Of a stretch of DNA of 64,000 nt, positions 31,598-42,785 are shown piece after piece. The stretch is from Dipteris shenzhenensis. Taxonomy: Eukaryota > Polypodiophyta > Polypodiopsida > Gleicheniales. Position numbers and translations under genes: made by a program. The notes beneath the pieces were generated by a model. The model was not told the DNA's origin. It was given only the letters and a program-made list of their open reading frames with translations, and ran no database searches. Positions within the stretch are counted from its first letter, which is position 1. Every line of letters starts with the position of its first letter. Location of the stretch: NCBI GenBank assembly GCA_047967505.1, contig CM106538.1; one strand, written 5' to 3'.

Positions 31598-33510
31598 GTG
31601 TCTGTTTACGGCAGAGTCATTGGACACTCTCCCTCCAGATCAGCCATTAGGGACTGGCTCCAGTCCACTCTCATGCTAGAGGATGGCCATATTGAGGAGG
31701 TGGCCCTTATGGGAAGGGGCATCTTCTGGCTCAACCTCTCCAATGAGAAAGCTGCGAGCAACCTGATTGCTGGTTCCCCCACGTCGGTGGATGGAAAGAT
31801 CATGATAGTCCCGTGGTACCGTGGATTCAGCGCAGCGGATTTTGATGTTCGGTTCCGTATACCTCGCCATCTGGTGACGCTAGTTTTTCCAAGTCTTGCT
31901 GCTGAGCTGCGGCCGATTGTCAAGGACCTCGGCTCCCATTTTGGTTGGGTTATGCACGACACTTTCGCCGACGCGGTGACTACGGCAGGAGCCCCCCGAG
32001 TCCGTGTGGCTGTGGCGGATCCTGCGACTCTCCCTGTAGTGATTGAGATCGTGACAGCAGATGCCGGCAACATCACCCAGAGCATGGTAGTCACCGGACA
32101 GCCAGGCCAGTGCCTGAGGTGCCACGGCTTTGGGCACTTGGCGGCTGCTTGTCCATGTTTCGCCAGCTCTTCTCGGCCTCCCCCGCCCCTGCCCCCTCCG
32201 CCCCCGCCCCCCCCTCCGGACAGCCACGTCAAGAGGAGCCGAGGCAGCTGGAGTCCGGCCCAGAGTTAGTGGGCGGTTGGACTGAGGTTAGAAGGAAAAG
32301 AGGAAAGAACAAGAAGACTTCGGATAAAGGCAAGGAGGCAGAGGTTACCCATCCTGCAGCAGCACCTCAGAGACCTGACAGGCAGCCGCCCCAGGGACCT
32401 GGGAGAGCTTCTTCTTCGACGGTAGCCCGCCCTTCACAGCCTCAGATCCCCCTCTCTTCCGCTCCTCCGCCCCTTTCCGCTCAGTCCCAGCCCCTTCCCC
32501 AGTTTCCCCCCCCTTCTCCCGACCCGCAGCTTCAGCCCCCGCCTCTTCCTCCTCAATCTCCTCCTCCTCCTTTTCAGCCCCAGTTCCAGATGCATCCCCA
32601 TCCCCCTCCCCCCGTCTCTCTCAACTCTCCTGCAGAGTTAGCTGCACCGATGGCTTCCCAGCCTAGGGCAGCCCCCGTTTCCCCTCCTCCACCTCCTCCG
32701 CTAGTCGTCTCCGTGGAGTCTGAGTCGCCTACCCCCCAACCTCCTCCCCCCCTCCTTCCACTGGCAGGACACCCGGAGTCTACACCACCACTGGAGCAGG
32801 CTTCCCTGTCCGCTAGCCCCTCAGTGGCAGACTCTGATGGGTCTCAGCTTCAGGAGAGAGAGCTTCCTCGAGACTTTTACAGATCTGGCCCCTGGGACTA
32901 CTTGGATGTGGCCGACCTCGAGACCTTCCCGGCTTGTCTCGACATTAGTATCTTCCAACTCCGCAAAGGGGCGGATGGAAAGATTGCCGCCTTGGCCCCT
33001 AGGGATGGCCCTAGCTTTGCTTTCACGTTCCTCAACGACGGCACCGAGACCTGGACAGACGACTCAGTCTGGGAGGCTCTCAGAGAGCAGATGCACGCTC
33101 AGGTTTGGATAGGCCCGTCCGATGGGCAGCTTCTCGAGACTCAGTGGTCCGAGGGCGATGTGCGCCTGCGGTGGCGTTGCGCCGCCAAACGCTTCTGACT
33201 GATTGTGATCCTCAGGCCTCCCCTGTCATGGCCCCTCCCCCAGGATGTCAGAGCCTGGTCCCCTCAGAAACTCCGAGCCTTCTACGGGATGACTACTTCA
33301 GAGATCTCGAGCTGGCTCAAGAAAGCATTTGCTCATGGCACCAAAGGCCTCTCGCCTTTGCTGAAGGTGTTGAAGAACGGGCAGGACGACCCCGCCTCCC
33401 CCTCCAAACCTTCTCATAAGCCGCAGCGCCTCCACTCCGAAATGTCAGCTTCTTCATCGACTTCGACCACGAGCAGACAGTTGTTCGCAGCCTCCCATTC
33501 CTCACCATGA
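31598..33510 (+). pseudogene. LINE family 1 ORF1 (DUF4283-like, zinc knuckle, Pro-rich)
   Basis: The first frame (31598-32269) holds a DUF4283-like nucleic-acid-binding domain (about residues 20-150; VALMGRGIFWLNLSNEKAAS, VPWYRGFSAADFDVR). A zinc knuckle CLRCHGFGHLAAAC follows near 32111-32152. In a C-rich tract at about 32190-32260 the frame changes, and ORF1 continues in the next frame (to 33198). This part is Pro-rich, then has a conserved end (SGPWDYLDVADLETFPACLD, WTDDSVWEALREQM). One in-frame stop at 33196-33198 precedes a last stretch ending at 33510. The protein would coat LINE RNA. The frame change lies in a run of C, where slippage is common. Confidence 0.82.
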
Positions 33511-34470
33511 GCCTACACCTCGTATCCTGGAATGTGAACGGGTTTCACTCTTCTGGCACCCGTGGTCCCAGGAAGCTCATTTTGCGATAGGAACTTCAGC
33601 CAGCAGTGATTGGTCGTTTGGATGTACTTCTGCTCCAGGAGCACAAGCTTTCTGCGGCTCATTCTCGTAGCTGCGGGAAGGTTCTCCCTGGACGTTCCCA
33701 CACTTATTGGGAGCCCTCGATCGGCGCACAAGGGAGGAGTGGAGGTGTCTGTACTTCCGTGTGCGAGCAGTTAGCCCAAGGAGTTTTCGGTCATGGCATG
33801 TTGATCCCAGGCCGGGCCCTTTGGGTAGGCCTGGATCTGGAGGGTTCCAAAATAGGAATCCTCAACATTTATGCTCCCACAGACCTCCGGTGCAGAGCCA
33901 CCTTCTGGAGGACACTTACAGGGATTCTTCCAGACATGGATTCCTGGATTGTTGGAGGCGACTTCAACAATCTGGAGACCTTGGAGGACCAGCAGGGCAG
34001 AGGTCCGGAGTTTACAGGTATGGCTCAGGCAGAGCAGTCTGCTTGGGACTCTTTCATCTTCGCGACAGGAGGTAGGGACAGTTGGAGAGACCCGTCCTTC
34101 CGGCGTTGGTACGAGAGCCTGGACTTCTCGTGGGGCTTCCGCAGGGAAGGAGGCAGACTCCTGGAGAGGCTGGATAGATTTTATGTCAGTGATTGGGCCA
34201 TCAGCAGAGGCGGTCAGGCGGGTATAGTTCCAGGGACGACACTTTCCGACCATGCGCCTGTGCTCCTATCATTAGACTCGGCAGCCCAGGCCCTTCCCCC
34301 CCGTTCATGCCGGATTCCCGACTCCATTTTCTCGAGGGTGGACGTGCGCAGCAGTATCTGCAGTCTATGGGACAGAGATTGGGGCGAGTGCGTGGATCTG
34401 GTTGATTCGGTGCGCAGGCTTTGCAGGAGTCCAACCAGATTTGCCAACTCGCAGCCCTACATGTTTGACA
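33507..34470 (+). pseudogene. LINE family 1 ORF2: APE-type endonuclease
   Basis: ORF2 starts at ATG 33507, overlapping the ORF1 stop. The motifs of the exo-endo-phosphatase fold appear in order: SWNVNGF, DVLLLQEHKLS (Glu), LNIYAPTD, WIVGGDFNNLE (Asp/Asn), LERLDRFYVSDWA and TLSDHAPVLLSLD (Asp-His). These make the nick at the target. One stop at about 33587 interrupts the frame before the second motif, and the frame changes again after about 34430. Confidence 0.88.
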
Positions 34471-34659
34471 GGAGTGGTGGGACAGAAAGAGAGCTCTTCG
34501 GAGGGACCTCGCCTCCATTCAGCGACTCCAGCAGGCAGCCCCGGGCTCGGAGGAGCTTCGGATCCAGGCCCTTCGAGCCAGAGCCCTTCTTGAGGAGACC
34601 CTCCAGCGCCGGTCAGAGTTTTCCTATCACGCCTCCCTCTCCTTCTGGGCTCGGAAGGG

Positions 34660-37230
34660 TGACCGGATGAGCAGGGAGTTCTTCAGGACGCATGGCCAGA
34701 GAGCAGCAGTGATCAGCTCCGGAGTCTCAGGACAGCAGAGGGGCACATTGTTACGGATCCAGGTGAGGTCTTGGGGTTGGCTACCGACTTCTATAGGACT
34801 CTTTTCCAGCAGGAGCCGCTTGCCCCTCGCACTCGATGCTCCCGGGAGGAGGTGTGGAGGCACATTCCATCCCTGGTCCAGCCCAGCATGCAGGCGACGT
34901 TGTTGGCACCGTTCACTACAGACGAGATGTTGGAGGCCTTGATGGCCATCGACAGGCAGAAGTGCCCGGGCGAGGATGGGCTAATCCCGGGCATTCTTCA
35001 CCTCCTTCTGGGATCAGATCCATCAGCCTCTCCTAGCAGCTCTTTAGAGGATTTTCAGCAGCGGTCATATGCCAGAGAGCCTCTCCTCGGGACTGATTTG
35101 CCTCATCCCGAAGGGAGGAGATAGACAGGAGATCTGTCAGTGGCGCCCGATCACCCTACTTACCACTGCTTACAAAATCCTTGCCAAGATGATTAGCGCC
35201 AGAGTTCGGCCTCTACTTCCAGACCTCATTCATGACACTCAGACAGGCTTTGTCCAGGATTGCAGTATCCTGGATAATGTCTTCACCTTCTCAGAGGCAG
35301 CGGAGTGGGCTCAGCGCAGTGGGTCACACCTAGCCATCCTACTTCTCGACTTTGAGAAGGCCTACGATCGAGTGGACTGGTCCTTTCTGGAGGGGACTCT
35401 GGAGCGACTAGGTTTCCCAGCAGGATGGATCCACGGTATTTCAGCGTTGTACAGGACAGCTTCTAGCAGGGTCATCATTGGCGGCAGGATGGGTGAGCGT
35501 TTTCGTCTGGAGAGATCAGTGCGTCAGGGCTGCCCCCTGGCTCCTTACCTGTTTCTCTTCTTCGCTGAGGCTATGACATACTACCTTCGGGCGAGATCTA
35601 CTGGGCTCAGGGGTGTTCGCCTCCCACTCCGGGAGGACACGGAGCTCCTGGACTCGGAGTATGCGCAGCACTGTATGTCCAGGATGATGAGATGATGCTC
35701 GAGAGGGTGAGGTTGGCCCTAGAGATCTTCTGTTCGGCTGCTGGTGCGAAAATCAACTGGAACAAATCAGTTGGTTTTCTCACAGACCCGGGGCGTGCTC
35801 TCAGTGGGGGAGGTTTTTGGGTTTCAGGTGGATTCCGCGGGGACAGACAGCTAGATATCTTGGTTTTCAGGTCGGCCTGGATATCACGCCAGCTCAGCAG
35901 TTTCTCTCGGTGCTAGATTCCATCCGACGGAAGCTGGCTTTCTGGAGCACTGCTAAGCTCTCCCTTGCAGGTCGTGCCCTGGTAGTCAACCAGGTCCTCC
36001 TAGCCACGGCTTGGTATGTGGCTTCCTGTTGGTGTTTCTCGAGATCCGGCGTGGCACAGCTTAGGAGGTTGGTTCGGAACTTCCTTTGGTCCGGGGAGGA
36101 TGGCCTTAGAGATACCAGAGCCAGGGTTGCTTGGCAGACAGTCATTCTTCCGCAGGCTGAGGGTGGCCTGGGGGTCATCGATCCAGAGCTTCATAGTCAG
36201 GCTCTGTTAGGCAAGCTAGTCATCCGCGGCTTGACCACGGGGGGGCAGACGTGGAAGATGCTACTTCAGCAGGGGGTCGGTTCCTGTGTCCCGCGCCGAG
36301 GTGGAGAGTGGCTTCCGTCCCTCAGGTGGATCTTCACTTCCGCCCCGCTCACTCAGCCCCGCTCCCCACTCGTTCGTAGCCTCCTCATGGTTTGGAGGCG
36401 GCTCCGCCTCAGTCTCATTCAATCCCCTCCTAGCTGTCAGGAGGAGATCGATCGCCAGCCGCTTATCTGGAATGATCAGAGGTCAGAGATGCCGAGGGCC
36501 TTCAGTTGGGGGAGAGATCACACATCAGGTGGGATGGCTGGATGCGGGGGCCAGCCCGGTCCCTTCGAGTTTGGAGGGACACGTACAGACATTTGGAGAC
36601 GGCTGATCTCGCAGACGCAGCTGGAGGTGCCCGTGGAGCCCACGCGAGACGTACGGAGATCGACGGCGCGATCCCAGCTGATTGGTTGGTTCCACCTGAG
36701 CTTCAGATCCTCATGCCTGGTGATGACCGTTGGCTGGGACAGTTCACCCCTCGTGGCATCCCACTGGTGGTCGCAGGTCGGTTGGACGACTCCTCTGTTT
36801 CCTTCTTCGCGGTTATGGGGGATGGACGTCTCAGGAGAGAGGATGCGCTCATCGACCCCTTACTCCCATGGCAGAGGGTTCGGGTCGTAGGCCTCATGGG
36901 GAAGGTCTGGCGGACCGATCCTAGCATAGAGCTAGATCAGCTGCAGCTTTGGCGACTCTGGCTCTGGGAGGGGCGGGCCTTGTCAGAGCTTGATTGGGAC
37001 CCAGGAGAGTGGAGATGGCCAGAGATTGTGACAGGTCAGGGGCCGACCTCTTTCTTTGCCTACAGCACGACATTGGGCAGGCGAGTTCTTGGGAGGATGC
37101 AGAGCCGCCCCCCCACCCAGCGGCCCAGCTGGTATGCACATGGTATTTCCAGGTTCTTCGTGCCCAGGAAGTGTGGAGGTGGACTTTCGGGATTCTTACT
37201 CGCGCAGCACCGGAGCTAGGATTGATCACT
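34660..37230 (+). pseudogene. LINE family 1 ORF2: reverse transcriptase and C-terminus
   Basis: RT motifs are spread over several phases: KCPGEDGL near 34965, LICLIPKGGD near 35095, QWRPITLLTTAYKILAKMI, DTQTGFVQDCSILD, AILLLDFEKAYDRVDWSFLEG (first catalytic Asp, about 35345), VRQGCPLAPYLFLFF near 35520, then DSEYA followed by a frame change at 35666. There the expected YADD box is lost. In the next frames come AGAKINWNKS, TARYLGFQVGLD, KLSLAGRALVVNQVLLATAWY, RNFLWSGEDG and LSELDWDPGEW near 36990. At least six frame changes are present. The zinc-binding C-terminus beyond about 37269 is missing. Confidence 0.85.
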
Positions 37231-37269
37231 TGGGGCGCGTTCTGTTGGTGCAGTACCGCACCTGGTTTT

Positions 37270-37470
37270 TGTTGGGGTAAAGGCACAATGCCACCCCTTT
37301 ATTAAAGTTAAGACATCTATGACTGTCTTAAGACAGTCATAGGATAAAACCTAATCCTAATAAAACTAATGAGTTTGTGGTATGGCTCATCACTTCACAC
37401 CCGCACATTTGGAGTCCTCTCTTTTTCTCACGCTCTCCCTCTTGCTCTTCTTTCCCCTTCAGATCCTTCA
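37270..37470 (+). repeat. Copia 5' LTR
   Basis: 201 bp, TG...CA, followed two bases later by the tRNA-iMet primer site. Confidence 0.85.
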
Positions 37471-37485
37471 ACTGGTATCAGAGCC

Positions 37486-39100
37486 TACCTCTCCTACTCT
37501 CCCTACTCCACTCCCTACCCCCTCAACGAACTCCTCAACCTTGCATCTGCAGCAGGGCCAGGCGGCGCTGAACAGCGCCAGCAGCTGCTAGCTGCTACAG
37601 CTGCGAGCAGGCAGGGCGGCAGCGCATCGAGCAGGCAGGGCGGCGGCGCATCGCGCAGGGCAGGGCAGCGCAGCAACGCGCCACTTCGCAGGGGGCAGCG
37701 CATCGCGCAGGCGCAGGCGCAGGCTCCTTTCGCGCGCCGTACATCTGTACGGCCGTACATCCGTACGGCCGGCCCTGTGCCGTACAGTACAGACTACCGT
37801 ACTGTACGCTGACAGGCCCTTCAACTGAGCAGGGAGCTGCTTCCGATTTTTGCAGCAGGGAGGTACATTTTTTTTCGGGATCTGTGTCAGAGGATACTTT
37901 TCTCCTTGGATCTGGCTTTTGCACAGGTACAGCAAGTACGAAAGTACAACAGGTACATTTTTTGTTTGGGGAAGAAAGAGAGGAGAAAGAGCACTCTGCT
38001 CTTCATTCCTCTTGATTCAGGATCATCTTTCAGTTCACAGAACTATGTTTTCTTGAAAGTACAGCAAGTACCTTCATTTACCTCGTGCTTGAGGAAAAGA
38101 GAACCACAGTGTGTGGTTGATTGCACAGTTATTTTGTTCTGGGAAGGTAATGCCTTGATTTTGCAAGAGGACATATGCTTCTACTGGGTTTGAATCTCAG
38201 TTTACAGGTGAGCAGATCATAGGGCTTTTGCCCGGCAGGTGATGCTTTGTATGCCTTGAGGCAGTGTGGTGCCAGAGAGCACACATTTGTCTTGATTTCC
38301 GCAGTGTCGAGGTGACATTTTCTTGCAGGTCACATTTCTTGTGCAAAACTCAGAGAACCTCAGTTGAGCCACGCTTGGCCAGGGCGCATCGAGTTTACTC
38401 GGTCCCTAACTGTCCATCGTTGACAGTGCTCAAAAGGTTCCTCATTGAGTGTTTGTACGTTGGGATCTGTGTATGTCATTTTTACACAGGACAGTATATG
38501 CATTACACTGTTGGTTGATTTTGTCAGAGAGACTTTCATATTGCATACTACCTCAGTGTTGAGGTGTTTTTCACTTGGTTCAGGTGTCAGATCAAGGGGC
38601 TTTTGCCCAGATTTTGTTTGATAGCACTTGGGTCACCGACAGAGATCTTCAGATGCATTTTATCCCCTTGGCAGAAGGGTGATTGCTTGGGATTTATCCC
38701 ATTTTCTGTTGCAGGTTTTGTGACAGGCTGAAGTGTCATTTTTTTTTGGGTGTTTGCCAAGTGGTTTATGCATATTAACTCAGTGCAATACCTCATCTGA
38801 GGTGGGAGAAGTGATCAGTACAGCCAGTACAGCAGTGTTTACAGCAGTGTTTGTGCCTTGTCAGCTGATTATGCACTGTTAAGCACTTGTTGAGCAGCTG
38901 CAGCATTCTGAAATTACTGTTTATGCCTCTTTGAGCACGGTACAGTGTGTCAGAAGGTACAGTATTTGCAGGATCATTTACTGTTTTGCTGCAGATTTTC
39001 CTGACAGTAAAAACAGCACTATTGTGAGTGCCCCTGGCTCTTAATAGAGCAGGTTTTTTCTGAGAAATCAGAATTTTTTATTTAGTCTTTTTTACTTCCA
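37486..39100 (+). other. Copia leader, 1.6 kb
   Basis: A very long untranslated leader. The start is GC-rich (37555-37730) with near-tandem GCAGGGCGGC units, and 37735-37810 contains repeated CCGTAC/GTACGG palindromes. The rest is T-rich with no conserved frame. Open frames on both strands of the GC-rich part look like composition artefacts. Confidence 0.7.
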
Positions 39101-42100
39101 GTGAGTCAGATACTTTCCTTATCTGATATGGCATCAGGGGGAAGTGATTCTTCAATTCTGAACATAAAGAAACTGGAAGGAGCACACAATTATGCATTAT
39201 GGGCAGAACAGTGCTTGAATGTACTTCTATTAAAGAAGATTTCTAAGCCCATAAGGGTGAAGGGTGTCAAGCCATCTGACATGGCAGCTGATGACTGGGA
39301 AGAGCTTGATTTGTCCGCAAGGGCAGCTATCATGCTCACTATTTCTGACACTCTTGTGTTCAATGTTCAGGCTGAAAAGACCTCTTATGGTCTATGGCAA
39401 AGGCTAGAAGAATTGTATGCCCAAAAGAGCTCAGCCAGTAAGGTTTATTGGTTGAAGAAGCTGGTTGATCTTCGCATGAAGGAAGGTACAGCTATGACCT
39501 CACACTTGAGTGAGTTCAATGCCATCTTTACACAGCTGATTGCACAGGGATTGAATCTTGATGAGGAGTTCAAGGCTACTTTCTTGCTGTGTACCCTCCC
39601 TGAGAGTTGGGACACTTTCAAGACCACCCTGTCAAATTCGAATGTCACTCTTATTTATGCTGATGTAGAGAGCTCTCTTCTTATGGAGGAAATGAGCAGG
39701 AAGAATAATGCGAGCAGCAAGTCTTCAAATGCCTTGCAGGTACAGGATAGAGGCAGGACTCAGCAGAAGGGGAGATCTGCTAGTAAGTCCAAATCCCACA
39801 GTCAGTCCCGTGGCAAAAAGGATATTGAATGCTTTTATTGTGGCAAGAAGGGACATGTGAAGTCTAAGTGCTTCAAGTTCATACGGGATCAGAAAGCCAA
39901 GAAGGCTGAAACAAAGGATGCAGGCAATGGAAGCAAAGGCAAAGGCAAGGCCAAGGCAGATGACTTGGATGCAGTGAATGTTGCAGCAGAGGACAGTGAC
40001 AGTGACATACATCATGTTTTATGCTCTTCTGCTGTAATAGCACATGCTTTGGTTATTGATGGCCATGACATGCACACCTGGCTCTTGGATTCAGGTGCTT
40101 CTTTTCATGTTACTCCTCATAGGGAGTGGTTTACTTCCTACACAGGTACTCATGGAGTTGTTCATCTTGGGAACAACTATGCATGTCAGATTGCAGGGAT
40201 TGGCAGTATACAGATAGTATTTCCTGATGGACGCATATTCATGCTTGATGGTGTCCGCCATGTGCCGCAAATCAAGAAAAATCTGATTAGCACTGGCTTA
40301 TTGGATGACAGTGGTTACCACACCACATTTGGGGATTCCAAATGGGTGATTACTGATGGCCAGGCTGTAGTGGCTAAGGGTTTTAAGAGTGATACCTTGT
40401 ACCCTCTTTATGTTTCCAGTGTGGGTAATCATGTTGTTGCCATAACCGAGCTGCCAAAGGTTTCATTGTGGCATAGCCGGTTAGGACACATGTCTGTTAA
40501 AGGAATGCAAGAACTGTCACGTTTGGGTTATCTGCCGTCTCTTTCTTTTTCAGATTTGCCTACTTGTGATCATTGCATATTTGGCAAGCATTCTGTGACT
40601 CCTCATAAGAGGAGAACTCCCCAGAATAGAACACCACTTGATCTAGTGCACACTGATTTGTGTGAGATGCCACAGTTATCACTAGGGGGTGCAAAATATT
40701 TTATTACTTTCATTGATGATGCCACACGCAAAGTGTGGGTCTATTTCTTGAAGCATAAGGGCGATGCCTTAGATGCTTTCAAGAAGTTTGTCGCTCAGGT
40801 TGAGAATCGGACAGGTCGCAGGCTGAAATGCCTCAGATCCGATAATGGGGGTGAGTATGTGTCACATGCTTTTGTGCAGTTTTGCCAAGCTAAGGGCATC
40901 AAACAGGAACTCACAGCTCCTCATAATGCATCTCAAAATGGTGCAAGTGAGCGGATGAATCGAACTATTCAAGAGAAGGTTCGATGTATGTTGTCTTATG
41001 CTGCATTACCCCATGGCTTTTGGGCAGAAGCCGTGCAAACAGCAGTTCACATTATTAACAGGTCGCCAAACAAGGCTTTGGAGTTGAAAGTGCCAAAGGA
41101 GGTGTGGTCTGGCAAGCCACCTTCATATAAGCACTTACGTGTATTTGGCTGCGAGTGCTTTGCTCATGTACGCAAAGAACTACGCACCAAACTGAATCCA
41201 AAGTCTATCAGATGCATCTTTATGGGTTATGGTGACGAAGGTGAAATGGGGTACAGGTTATGGGATCCCGTTAAACGGAAGATTATGCGCAGCAATGATG
41301 TCATCTTTAAAGAGGATAGTGTACACAAAGAACCCGTGCAACCTGTGGAATACAGGAGGGTTATTTATGATGATGTTGGACAGCAAAGAATGCCCATTTA
41401 TATGCAGCAGCAGGCTGCTGCAGATAACCCTGTTCAAGAGGGTATACAGGCTGAAAATCAGCCAGATAATTTTGCCAATGATGCACCACTAGATATGCCA
41501 GCAGATGGGGCTGTAGAACAGCCAGATATGGTGGTACAGCCACCCGTCATGCATAAAGAACAGGCTGGACAGCAGCCTAATCCGGAACATTTTGTTAGGA
41601 GGAGCTCCCGTGTACAACGGCCTCCTGCCAGGTTTGTTCCAGGAGCCAATAATGTGGCCGATTTTATCATGCTGACAGATTGTGGTGAGCCTTCCAGCTT
41701 CAAGGAAGCTATGGGAAGAACAGAGAAAATCTATATGAGTCAACCAGAGGGATATGCTGTTAAAGGGAAAGAGCAGCTTGTGTGTAAGCTCAAGAGGAGC
41801 TTGTATGGACTCAAGCAGGCGCCAAGAGAATGGTACAAGAAGTTTGATGCCTTCATGCAGTCCCAAGGGTATCATAGGTGTGAGACCGATCATTGCTTGT
41901 ACACCAAACGGGCATTGCTTGTACACCAAACGGGCAAAGGATGGCAGTTTGATGCTACTCATTCTATATGTGGATGACATGCTTATTGCCAATCTCAGCA
42001 TGAGATTAGTGCTTTGAAGAAACAACTGCATAAGTCTTTTGACATGAAAGACTTGGGTGATGCAAATCATATTCTTGGCATGCGGATTACTCGTGACAGG

Positions 42101-42587
42101 TCCAAGGGACTTTTGTTTCTGTCACAAAAAGAGTACATTGACAAAGTACTGCAGCGCTTTAAAATGGAGGGGGGGAAGTCTATTAGTACCTCGTTGCCTC
42201 CACATTTAAAACTCAGCAGTAAAGACAGCCCCAGATCAGATGATGATAAGGCTGAAATGGCCAAAATTCCGTATGCATCTGCAATTGGATCTTTGATGTA
42301 TGCCATGGTTGCCACTCGTCCGGATATTGCTTTTGCGGTGGGAGTCATCAGCAGGTATATGGCAAATCCAGGCAAGAGGCACTGGGAAGCAGTGAAAGGT
42401 GTCTTGAGGTATCTCAAGGGTACCAAAGACTTGTGCATATGCTATGGTAGGCAGGATGCATTGGTGCATGGTTTTACAGATTCAGACTATGCAGGGAATG
42501 CAGATAACCGGAAGTCTACTACCGGTTATATTTTCACATTTGCAGGAGGTGCTATATCATGGGTGTCTCGGTTGCACCAGACTTCGC
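39101..42587 (+). pseudogene. Copia gag-pol with RT deletion and frameshift
   Basis: One 958-residue frame (39101-41977) has gag (KLEGAHNYALWAEQCL, YGLWQRLEELYAQKSS), a zinc knuckle CFYCGKKGHVKSKC, protease WLLDSGASFHVT, the pre-integrase LWHSRLGHMSVKGM, and integrase with HTDLCEM, RSDNGGEY and NGASERMNRT (D, D, E). RT is shortened: SSFKEAM runs directly into IYMSQPEGYAV near 41710-41735, so about 110 residues with the first catalytic Asp are absent, in frame. A 22-bp tandem duplication at 41892-41935 then shifts the frame just before the YVDDM box. The remaining RT and RNase H (DMKDLGDANHILGM, GFTDSDYAGNADNRKSTTGY) continue in the next phase and stop at SRLHQT near 42587. The only long open gag-pol in the window, but not functional. 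Confidence 0.93.
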
Positions 42588-42785
42588 AGGGCCTTCGGTG
42601 GCGCTACTCACCACCTCTCTGGCTGTTCATTCACACTCGCCTTATCCATCCGTGAGAGAGAGCTTTACTTTTTTATTACCTTTTTGGGCTGCGTCCGATT
42701 TGTGAACGCAGCCCGTCAGCTACAATGCTGACCTCTTGTATCTTGTTCTCGAAGTAATATAATTAGCACTGTTTTTTCGGCAAAA
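42588..42785 (+). pseudogene. LINE family 1, inner copy, 3' end after the Copia
   Basis: The frame GLRWRYSPPLWLFIH matches GLRWHFQPPPWFFISSF at 43688-43738, the family's C-terminal end. The 3' UTR contains a hairpin (GGGCTGCGTCCGATTTGTGA and CGCAGCCC, 42687-42715) and ends with GTTTTTTCGGCAAAA near 42785. Confidence 0.65.

Larger units (their letters stand above)
31591..37269 (+). mobile_element. LINE family 1, inner copy (ORF1 and ORF2, nearly complete)
   Basis: A long non-LTR element inserted in an older copy of its own family. ORF1 (31598-33510) and ORF2 (33507 onward) overlap by ATGA. ORF2 has an APE endonuclease, RT and a C-terminal part. At 37270 a Copia LTR interrupts it, and its last bases appear again after the Copia at about 42588-42785. 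Frameshifts and stops in both ORFs and the loss of the RT catalytic DD make it inactive. Confidence 0.85.
37270..42587 (+). mobile_element. Copia element, 3'-truncated, nested in the inner LINE
   Basis: A 201-bp 5' LTR (37270-37470, TGTTGGGG...CCTTCA), two bases, a perfect tRNA-iMet primer site TGGTATCAGAGCC (37473-37485), a 1.6-kb leader and gag-pol from 39101. The coding region ends at about 42587 inside RNase H, where LINE sequence resumes. The 3' LTR is absent, so the right end was lost together with several hundred bases of the LINE. Confidence 0.88.

Noticed and set aside
31606-32232. 208-residue Gly-rich minus-strand frame
   Set aside because: It is the antisense shadow of ORF1 and its Pro-rich tract; no domain of its own.
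37515-37935. Ala/Arg/Cys-rich minus frames in the Copia leader
   Set aside because: Composition artefact of the GC-rich leader; no conserved motif.
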